A stretch of 8,321 nt of DNA, from positions 1 to 8,321 of the forward strand of contig JABZMB010000054.1 in the NCBI GenBank assembly GCA_015256455.1, read 5' to 3'. Position numbers and translations under genes: made by a program. The stretch is from Solobacterium sp. (lineage in GTDB: Bacteria > Bacillota_I > Bacilli_A > Erysipelotrichales > Erysipelotrichaceae). The notes under the pieces were generated by a model. That model did not search any database. It worked only from the letters and a program-made list of their open reading frames with translations, and had not been told where the DNA came from. Below are positions 1-5,106 of the stretch, one piece after another. Positions within the stretch are counted from its first letter, which is position 1. The number at the start of each line of letters is the position of its first letter.

Positions 1-51
1 GTTATACTAGTAGATACAATCAGTGAATACGCAAGGAGGAAGTGTGTATGA
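1..51 (+). CDS. C-terminal end of an ABC transporter permease (PhnE-like), partial
   Basis: Frame 1 is open from the first base and ends with TGA at 49-51, giving the 16-residue tail VILVDTISEYARRKCV. A hydrophobic stretch, then a D-T-x-S-E-x-x-R-[RK]-K tail, is the usual end of a PhnE-type permease, where the last membrane helix runs into a basic cytoplasmic end. The stop overlaps the ATG of the next permease (ATGA at 48-51), so the two are probably translationally coupled. Tandem PhnE1/PhnE2 permeases are common in Firmicutes phosphonate transporters, and binding-protein and ATPase genes would be expected further upstream. The assignment rests on a short tail plus context. The reading frame itself is certain, the family less so. 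Confidence 0.6.
   Translation, partial: VILVDTISEYARRKCV
33..39 (+). promoter_or_regulatory. Strong Shine-Dalgarno site of the second permease
   Basis: AAGGAGG lies 8 bases before the ATG at 48, inside the last codons of the upstream permease. Three ATGs follow in a row (48, 51, 54). The spacing favours the first. An in-frame GTG at 42 is too close to the site to be used. Confidence 0.8.
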
Positions 52-830
52 TGATGACTCTTCGAAAGTATTCAACGATATGGATCCTACTAGGAATTCT
101 CGTATTAATTTTCTTGTCAGGTTATGGCCTAGATTATTCAGCACTGAATAACTTTTCACCTTCCATGGTGATAGACACAGTCAAAGGATTATTGAAACCT
201 GATTGGTCATATTTCTTTGATGGAAGTGGTGAAGATGTATTCTCACTGATGATTCTGACAATTGCGATAGCTTTCGTAGGAACACTCATCGGTACAATCT
301 TTGCATTTCCACTAATGTTATTAGCTAGTCATAATCTTTGGTCAAGAAATACGATAATACCAAAGATTACTAAAATCATCTTGGATATATTACGTAGTTT
401 CCCGGAATTAATATATGCAATTATCTTTGTAAAGATGGTAGGCCCTGGCCCATTTGCAGGAGTTTTAGCGATTGGTGTACATCAAATCGGTATGCTAGGA
501 AAACTATTTACTGAGGAGATGGAGAAAATGAACGAGGATGCCATTGAAGCGATGCATTCAGTAGGTGCAAATCCAATTCAAACTTTCTTCTATGCACGAC
601 TTCCACAAGTCATGCCAGCATATACATCTTTGATTTTAAATCACTTTGAAATTGGTGTAAGATCTGCTGCAACCCTTGGCCTTGTTGGAGCAGGTGGTAT
701 TGGTGCACCATTAATCTTTGCAATCCAAGCAAGAAACTGGGATAAAGTAAGCATTATCTTATTGGTAGTAGTTGTGACTGTATTTGTATTAGATATTGCA
801 AATGGATGGCTTAGAAAGAAGCTGAAGTAA
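48..830 (+). CDS. phnE: Phosphonate-type ABC transporter permease PhnE
   Basis: This 260-residue membrane protein is one of the two permease subunits of a PhnCDE-type importer, which carries phosphonates or related phosphorus compounds across the cytoplasmic membrane with ATP from PhnC. An N-terminal helix (about 10-26) is followed by a periplasmic-side linker. Further helices lie around 66-93, 118-145, 195-225 and 233-253. The segment RSFPELIYAIIFVKMVGPGP (116-135) is typical of PhnE. The EAA loop that contacts the ATPase is at 167-186, with the pattern EAMHSVGA then ARLP. A Gly-rich GLVGAGGIGAPL stretch at 211-222 is also characteristic. The ATG overlaps the stop of the upstream permease, and the TAA shares one base with the next gene's ATG, so all three sit in one operon. 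The true substrate cannot be read from the permease; phosphonate, phosphite or phosphate esters are all possible. Confidence 0.9.
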   Translation: MMMTLRKYSTIWILLGILVLIFLSGYGLDYSALNNFSPSMVIDTVKGLLKPDWSYFFDGSGEDVFSLMILTIAIAFVGTLIGTIFAFPLMLLASHNLWSRNTIIPKITKIILDILRSFPELIYAIIFVKMVGPGPFAGVLAIGVHQIGMLGKLFTEEMEKMNEDAIEAMHSVGANPIQTFFYARLPQVMPAYTSLILNHFEIGVRSAATLGLVGAGGIGAPLIFAIQARNWDKVSIILLVVVVTVFVLDIANGWLRKKLK

Positions 831-1642
831 TGAGAATCTTGCAATTAAGTGACATACATTATCGCACCCACTATACAGATGAAAATGCATACGAAAGACT
901 GCTTTCTAAACTAGAGAGTCCGTTAAAACACCTGGAAATGTGCTTGCAAGATGCACAACAACATGGAGAATATGATTGTCTTTGTTTGACGGGTGATATT
1001 TGTGATAATGGAAGTGTTGATGATTATCGTACAGTAGAAAGTATTGTAAAAAGATATTTTCCAAAAATCCCAATCATAACGATACCTGGAAATCACGATA
1101 ATGAAAATTACCAACAAGTATTTGGAAATAAAAGTAATAGTGCGTATCAAATACAGGATTATACGATTCTTGCATTAAATAATTCTGAGTATGGAAATGC
1201 AAATGGGAAATTCGCAGATGAGGATTTTTCATGGCTTGATGAAAATCTAAAAATACCAGAAAAGAAAATCATCTTAATGCATCATCCAGTTAAAAATTAT
1301 CCTGGTATTCCATGTTTACCACAAGCTGAAAAGTTTATCCAACATATTCAAAACACGAATACTATATTGGTCATGCAAGGCCATGCACATTGGAGTGAAG
1401 ACTATATAATCAACAATACACATTATAGCGTATGTCCAAGTACATCATTTCAGGGGAAAAATAATACTGAAGATAATATAGTTGAATTCTATGATGTTGC
1501 TGGTTATAAAATATATGATTTGGTTGATAACCATATGTCAACTAAAGCATATATGATAAAAAAACCAACAAAAGTATGTTGTTGGAAATTTACGGAAAAT
1601 AAGATTCAAGAAATTGATGTCGATGTTGACACGGATGCATAA
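830..1642 (+). CDS. Metallophosphoesterase, class III cyclic-nucleotide phosphodiesterase-like
   Basis: A cytoplasmic 270-residue calcineurin-like phosphoesterase using a two-metal centre. The full ligand set is visible: D8-x-H10 (SDIH), G55-D56, G87-N88-H89-D90, H151 in MHHP, and G184-H185-A-H187. This order and length match the CpdA/GpdQ-like class that cleaves phosphodiesters. There is no signal peptide. The gene shares one base with the permease (TAATG), has only a weak ribosome site, and is probably translated by coupling. Its place as the last gene of a phosphonate-type transport operon suggests that it acts on the imported compound or a product of it, for example a phosphodiester, but that is inference. 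The C-terminal tail is an odd acidic repeat (EIDVDVDTDA), encoded by the left arm of a terminator hairpin. Alternatives are a 3',5'-cyclic nucleotide phosphodiesterase or a glycerophosphodiesterase. The family is certain, the substrate unknown. Confidence 0.85.
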   Translation: MRILQLSDIHYRTHYTDENAYERLLSKLESPLKHLEMCLQDAQQHGEYDCLCLTGDICDNGSVDDYRTVESIVKRYFPKIPIITIPGNHDNENYQQVFGNKSNSAYQIQDYTILALNNSEYGNANGKFADEDFSWLDENLKIPEKKIILMHHPVKNYPGIPCLPQAEKFIQHIQNTNTILVMQGHAHWSEDYIINNTHYSVCPSTSFQGKNNTEDNIVEFYDVAGYKIYDLVDNHMSTKAYMIKKPTKVCCWKFTENKIQEIDVDVDTDA

Positions 1643-1667
1643 TCCTGTTGATGGCGACATCTTTTTT
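1616..1667 (+). terminator. Intrinsic terminator overlapping the phosphoesterase 3' end
   Basis: GATGTCG (1616-1622) pairs perfectly with CGACATC (1655-1661), followed by six T (1662-1667). The stem can extend inward through pairs and wobbles between about 1624-1634 and 1643-1653. The left arm lies within the last nine codons of the phosphoesterase and the stop codon is in the hairpin, so translating ribosomes would disturb folding. Confidence 0.75.
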
Positions 1668-1668
1668 C

Positions 1669-1695
1669 TTGGACATTGCAAAGTGATGATATAAT
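1669..1695 (+). promoter_or_regulatory. Sigma-A promoter of the HAD-methyltransferase unit
   Basis: A consensus -10 box TATAAT lies at 1690-1695, with a -35-like TTGGAC at 1669-1674 (spacer 15, somewhat short). The -10 box ends only six bases before the ATG at 1702, so transcription should start at or very near the A of the start codon. No Shine-Dalgarno sequence is present between the terminator and the ATG. Confidence 0.65.
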
Positions 1696-1701
1696 CAATC
1701 C

Positions 1702-2334
1702 ATGAAAACTTTAATTTGGGACTTTAACGGTACGATTTTAGATGATTTACAGTTGTGCCTGTCGATTGAAAATGAAATGTTAAAAAAGAGGGGAATGGAG
1801 AAGTTTCCTGTCACAAAGCAGGACTACCTCAATACATTCTCATTTCCAGTGATTAATTACTATTACCATATTGGTTATACGTTTGATACAGAAAGTTACG
1901 AGGAAGTATCTATTGAATTCAATCAAGAATATGACCGTCGTTTTAATGAGTGTTCTTTGATGGATGATTTTATTTCTACGATAGAAAAGGCAATTGAACT
2001 CGGATATCGTAATGTAATTCTATCCGCATCTCGTCACGATAAACTTGTAGAGCAGTGCAAGCTATTAGGAATTGATCAATACTTTGATGAAATTCTAGGG
2101 ATTGATAATATGCTTGCGGCTTCAAAAGTCGAGATGGCAAAGCTTTGGATGGAAAAGAGCGATGTAGAACCATCCGAATGTAAGTATATTGGTGATACCG
2201 TTCATGATAAAGAAGTTGCGGAAGCACTTGGCATTCATGATTGTGTACTCATTGCAAATGGTCATCAATCATACGAAGTTTTACGTAAAGTAACTGATAA
2301 CGTTGTATATACATTAAAAGAGGTGACATTATGA
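1702..2334 (+). CDS. HAD-superfamily hydrolase, phosphoglycolate phosphatase-like, DxN variant
   Basis: A 210-residue soluble HAD protein with a helical C1 cap at about residues 15-80. Motif I is D7-F-N9-G-T, motif II is S108 in ILSAS, motif III is K142, and motif IV is G164-D165-T-x-H-D169. The nucleophile D7 and the Mg2+ ligands D165/D169 are present. The second Asp of the usual DxDGT, the general acid/base, is Asn. The closest general resemblance is to Gph/phosphoglycolate phosphatase-type proteins, but the Asn makes a simple phosphatase assignment uncertain. The gene appears to have its own promoter and a leaderless start. Its stop overlaps the next gene's ATG (ATGA), so it leads a unit with RNA and small-molecule methyltransferases. 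It follows the phosphonate-type operon but is cut off from it by a terminator, so a shared pathway should not be assumed. Substrate unknown. Confidence 0.85.
   Translation: MKTLIWDFNGTILDDLQLCLSIENEMLKKRGMEKFPVTKQDYLNTFSFPVINYYYHIGYTFDTESYEEVSIEFNQEYDRRFNECSLMDDFISTIEKAIELGYRNVILSASRHDKLVEQCKLLGIDQYFDEILGIDNMLAASKVEMAKLWMEKSDVEPSECKYIGDTVHDKEVAEALGIHDCVLIANGHQSYEVLRKVTDNVVYTLKEVTL
2317..2325 (+). promoter_or_regulatory. Shine-Dalgarno site of the RNA methyltransferase
   Basis: AAAGAGGTG lies five bases before the ATG at 2331, inside the end of the HAD gene. It supports the ATGA-overlap start over any later Met. Confidence 0.7.
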
Positions 2335-3488
2335 AGTATTGCCCAGTGAGTAAAAAGTGTGGTGGATGTGCATACATCGATGTCCCATATGAAGAACAAT
2401 TAAAAATGAAACGCGAAGAGATGCGTAAGATATTTCGTACCAAAGCGGTAGAACCAGTACTTGGTATGAAAGATCCGTATCACTATCGTCATAAAATCTA
2501 TGCAAGTTTTGCTAGAGATAAAAAGACAAATAGAATCTATGCAGGCATGTATGAAGAAAATAGCCATCGTAAAGTGCCGAGTGAGATGTGCTTGATTCAA
2601 CATACACTCGCAAATGAGATTCTAACTACAATCTGTAAGTTAGCAGAATCTATGCGTATCGAAACTTATGATGAAGATAGTGGTAGGGGTACGTTACGTC
2701 ATGCGTATATTCGTATCTCGAAAGCAACCAATGATGTTTTACTTGATGTTGTGATTGGTTCAAAGGGACTACCTAGTTCAAAGAACTTCGTAAACGCACT
2801 GGTAAAGAAATTTCCACAGATTAAAACGATTATTCTGAATTTTAATCGTTCACGTACATCCATGATTCTTGGAAAAGATGAAAGAGTATTATACGGTCCA
2901 GGATATATCACTGACCGTATTGGTGGATTAGAGTTCCGCATCTCTTCAAAGTCATTCTATCAAGTCAATCCAGAACAAACAGAAGTGCTCTATCGTACAG
3001 CACTATCACTTGCGAAGATCAAAGATACTGATGTTGTATTGGATGCATGCTGCGGCATTGGAACAATCTCTTTACTAGCAGCTCAAAGCGCAAAGCATGT
3101 GATTGGTGTTGAAATTAATCCACAAGCAATCCGAGATGCAAAAAACAATGCAAAGCATAACAAATTACTAAACACAGAATTCTATGCAGCAGATGCGGCA
3201 GAGTTTATTCAACGCATGGATACAACACCGGATGTAGTTATTTTGGATCCACCAAGATCTGGAATGACATTACCATTCATGCATAAACTTGCTCAACTTT
3301 CTCCAGATAGAGTTGTGTATATTTCCTGTAATCCATATACGCAGGTAACAGATATTGAACCTCTTAAGAAAGCAGGATATCAGATTAAGAAGATTGTGCC
3401 AGTGGATTTATTTGGTTTTACACCGCATGTAGAAAATATTGTTTTACTGACAAAAGAAGAGAAAGCAAAAGAATATAGAAGAAAATGA
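2331..3488 (+). CDS. rlmD: RNA (uracil-C5)-methyltransferase of the RlmD/RumA (TrmA) family
   Basis: A 385-residue SAM-dependent enzyme making 5-methyluridine in RNA, most likely 23S rRNA. Cys4, Cys10, Cys13 and Cys87 form the N-terminal [4Fe-4S] motif (C-x5-C-x2-C, then C). FYQVNPEQ at 209-216 is the family signature before the SAM domain. DACCGIGT (238-245) binds SAM, and DPPRSG (306-311) is the motif IV loop. C333 in SCNP is the nucleophile that attacks uracil C6, and E368 in HVEN is the expected general base. The protein begins directly at the Fe-S motif, so it lacks the N-terminal TRAM RNA-binding domain of many RlmD/RlmCD proteins. The start has a good ribosome site and overlaps the HAD stop. 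Its own stop overlaps the next ATG. The target, U747 or U1939 of 23S rRNA or another RNA, cannot be decided from sequence; the gene symbol reflects the usual family name. Confidence 0.85.
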   Translation: MKYCPVSKKCGGCAYIDVPYEEQLKMKREEMRKIFRTKAVEPVLGMKDPYHYRHKIYASFARDKKTNRIYAGMYEENSHRKVPSEMCLIQHTLANEILTTICKLAESMRIETYDEDSGRGTLRHAYIRISKATNDVLLDVVIGSKGLPSSKNFVNALVKKFPQIKTIILNFNRSRTSMILGKDERVLYGPGYITDRIGGLEFRISSKSFYQVNPEQTEVLYRTALSLAKIKDTDVVLDACCGIGTISLLAAQSAKHVIGVEINPQAIRDAKNNAKHNKLLNTEFYAADAAEFIQRMDTTPDVVILDPPRSGMTLPFMHKLAQLSPDRVVYISCNPYTQVTDIEPLKKAGYQIKKIVPVDLFGFTPHVENIVLLTKEEKAKEYRRK

Positions 3489-4258
3489 ATAAATTAGTTA
3501 CAACAGATACAGTTGATACACAATACAAAAATCCAGATAAATTAAATATCCGTATTCGATTACATCAACTTTATTCTACAAATAAAGAAGGTTTTAATAA
3601 TTGGATTGTAAAACACTACAACATTAAGAAGGAATCTTCAATTTTAGAGCTTGGTTGTGGTACAGGGATTACTTGGAAAGAACATACAAATTTACTTCAA
3701 GATTGCAAAGAGGTTTATTTTACAGATTTATTTGAAGGCATGATTGAAGAAGCTAGAGCTAACATTGGAGAACATGCAAATATCCACTATGCGGTTGTAA
3801 ATGCGGAAGAGTTACCGTATGAAGATGAAAGATTTGATATCGTCATCGCAAATATGATGCTATATCATATTCCAAATCTGGATAAGGCTTTATCAGAGAT
3901 TAGAAGAGTATTAAAAAAGAATGGAATATTCTACTGTGCTACGTATGGTGAAAATGGAGTGGAATCATTTATCAACCAGATGTTAAATATCCAAACAGAA
4001 CGTCAACATACATTTACCTTACAAAATGGCAAAGACATACTTGAAAAATGTTTTTCTAGTGTAGAAAAGCTAGAGTATGAAGATAAGTTACTCATTAGAA
4101 ATCGTTCTGATTTGGTGGAATATATCCAATCATTTAAGGAAATGAATGATTGGCAAAATTATTCGGATGAAGAGTTATATAGACTCATTTCCAATTATGA
4201 AAAACAAGGAATTATAGAAATTCCGAAAGAATATGGAATGTTTGTATCTAGAAAGTAA
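3485..4258 (+). CDS. Class I SAM-dependent methyltransferase (Methyltransf_11-like)
   Basis: A 257-residue cytoplasmic methyltransferase. Motif I is LELGCGTG at 54-61, and the acidic residue after strand 2 is D81 in FTDLFEGM, which should bind the SAM ribose. AEELPYEDERFDIV (107-120) followed by ANMMLYHI (122-129) matches the Methyltransf_11/UbiE-type core. A helical N-terminal lid (about 20-45) and a C-terminal substrate region (160-257) are not diagnostic. The methyl acceptor is unknown; the domain type is usual for small-molecule rather than RNA methylation. The start ATG overlaps the stop of the RNA methyltransferase (ATGA) with only a weak AGAAGAA upstream, so translation is probably coupled. 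The pairing of two unrelated methyltransferases in one unit does not by itself indicate a shared substrate. Confidence 0.85.
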   Translation: MNKLVTTDTVDTQYKNPDKLNIRIRLHQLYSTNKEGFNNWIVKHYNIKKESSILELGCGTGITWKEHTNLLQDCKEVYFTDLFEGMIEEARANIGEHANIHYAVVNAEELPYEDERFDIVIANMMLYHIPNLDKALSEIRRVLKKNGIFYCATYGENGVESFINQMLNIQTERQHTFTLQNGKDILEKCFSSVEKLEYEDKLLIRNRSDLVEYIQSFKEMNDWQNYSDEELYRLISNYEKQGIIEIPKEYGMFVSRK

Positions 4259-4277
4259 GCAGATGAATTAGGTATCA

Positions 4278-4293
4278 TTCTTCGCTAGAAGAA
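4278..4293 (+). repeat. Short inverted repeat between methyltransferase and hydrolase genes
   Basis: TTCTTC (4278-4283) and GAAGAA (4288-4293) are exact inverted copies around a GCTA loop. No T-run follows, so this is not a terminator. It may be an RNA-stability or processing hairpin within the operon leader of the hydrolase gene, or chance in AT-rich sequence. Confidence 0.35.
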
Positions 4294-4320
4294 CGTATCA
4301 GAAAATGTTAGAAGAGAAAT

Positions 4321-4968
4321 ATGGAAAAATTTTATTTTATTTCGGGGTTAGGTAGTACCAAAGAATCAATTCAAGACTTTGAAAACGAAATGAATCAATG
4401 TGGTTACGAAGTACAGTTTATTGATATACCAGGACAGTATTCAAATCGGGATGTGAAGATCCAAAGTGAACAAGAATTGATAGAGTGGTTAACAAGTGAA
4501 ATTCCTGTTGGATCTAATGTGATTGCTTTTTCGATGGGTGCTGATATTGCAATTCGTTATCATTCTTACCTGCAAGCAAGAAATCTAATTATCTTAGATG
4601 GAGGCATCATCGACTATGATTTGATGAATATAACGCTTGAAGAAGATATTGCGATGACAAAATCTTACATTAAAGAAAATCAGTTAGATATGAATGCGGA
4701 AACGATAGCTAAACTAACAAGTTTACTTCGAGAACAATATATTGATATCTTCCTTGCTGGTTTAAATACGGAAACGTTATTACTATTATCGGATCATCCT
4801 GACTTTGTATATCAATACAAGATGAATAAAATTGAAGCTAACCACGACAGTATGAATCATATCCAAATTCAATTTATAAAAGATACAAGCCATGAAATCT
4901 ACGTTGAAAAACCAAAAGAAGTAGTCAAAGATATCATGGATTGGTTAAAAGAACAAACCACAAATTAA
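4321..4968 (+). CDS. Small alpha/beta-hydrolase fold protein
   Basis: A 215-residue cytoplasmic protein with the alpha/beta-hydrolase layout. An N-terminal strand leads to GLGST (9-13, probable oxyanion region). The nucleophile elbow is A69-F-S71-M-G73, and D93 lies in LILDGG after the next strand. The C-terminal block DTSHEIYVEKPKEVV contains H191 as the expected catalytic His. The nucleophile motif is AxSxG rather than GxSxG. The acid of the triad is not obvious. Residues 96-165 form a helical lid-like insertion. The substrate is unknown; esterase, thioesterase or lipase-like activity are possible. An in-frame TAG at 4309 excludes a longer start. The ribosome site (GAAGAG, 4311-4316) is weak and close. 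It lies 62 bases after the methyltransferase with no promoter or terminator seen between them, and a strong terminator follows, so it is probably the last gene of that unit. Confidence 0.75.
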   Translation: MEKFYFISGLGSTKESIQDFENEMNQCGYEVQFIDIPGQYSNRDVKIQSEQELIEWLTSEIPVGSNVIAFSMGADIAIRYHSYLQARNLIILDGGIIDYDLMNITLEEDIAMTKSYIKENQLDMNAETIAKLTSLLREQYIDIFLAGLNTETLLLLSDHPDFVYQYKMNKIEANHDSMNHIQIQFIKDTSHEIYVEKPKEVVKDIMDWLKEQTTN

Positions 4969-5000
4969 AATCTTGATACTATCAGATTTCAAATATTTAT

Positions 5001-5036
5001 ACCTTTATTCTAGTAAAGATAGAATAAAGGTTTTTT
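5001..5036 (+). terminator. Strong intrinsic terminator after the alpha/beta-hydrolase gene
   Basis: CCTTTATTCTA (5002-5012) and TAGAATAAAGG (5020-5030) form a perfect 11-bp stem around a seven-base loop, followed by TTTTTT (5031-5036). A5001 can also pair with T5031. It closes the unit that starts at 1702. Confidence 0.9.
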
Positions 5037-5070
5037 AAGTTTTGAGCATTTTAACAAAGAATTTTAATCA

Positions 5071-5090
5071 GGTGGTCTATAATCGGTGGT
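5071..5090 (+). promoter_or_regulatory. -10 box flanked by GGTGGT direct repeats, reductase promoter
   Basis: TATAAT at 5078-5083 is a consensus -10 box. No good -35 sits at 16-18 bases; TTAACA at 5051-5056 is 21 bases away. The -10 is framed by two direct copies of GGTGGT (5071-5076 and 5085-5090), 14 bases apart. A weak -35 with repeats around the -10 is the layout expected of a promoter controlled by a regulator, possibly a redox-responsive one. Confidence 0.5.
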
Positions 5091-5097
5091 AGAGAGG
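5091..5097 (+). promoter_or_regulatory. Shine-Dalgarno site deciding the reductase start
   Basis: AGAGAGG lies nine bases before ATG 5107. An upstream in-frame GTG at 5086 would add seven residues but would place this site inside the gene. It also lies within three bases of the -10 box, so it would fall before or at the transcript start. Confidence 0.75.
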
Positions 5098-5106
5098 TAT
5101 TCAGAT

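Noticed and set aside
641..844. Minus-strand open frame opposite the permease end
   Set aside because: It is fully antisense to phnE, whose EAA loop and Gly-rich motifs are well conserved. It has no ribosome site or recognisable domain.
1702..2334. HAD protein as phosphonatase or other phosphonate-pathway enzyme
   Set aside because: It is separated from the transport operon by a terminator and has its own promoter. Motif I has Asn rather than the Ala typical of phosphonatase, and no Schiff-base Lys was identified in the cap.
923..3000. Several minus-strand open frames of 64-83 codons
   Set aside because: All lie opposite clear genes (phosphoesterase, HAD, RNA methyltransferase), have unlikely compositions, and lack start signals.
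4272..4352. Short + strand open stretch reading VSFFARRTYQKMLEEKYGK
   Set aside because: It looks protein-like but has no start or ribosome site, begins just after a stop and overlaps the hydrolase start. A gene remnant is possible but cannot be supported.
5086..5106. GTG start for the reductase, seven residues longer
   Set aside because: GTG 5086 sits three bases after the -10 box and would be at or before the transcript start. ATG 5107 has a well-spaced ribosome site and gives the family's usual N-terminus.
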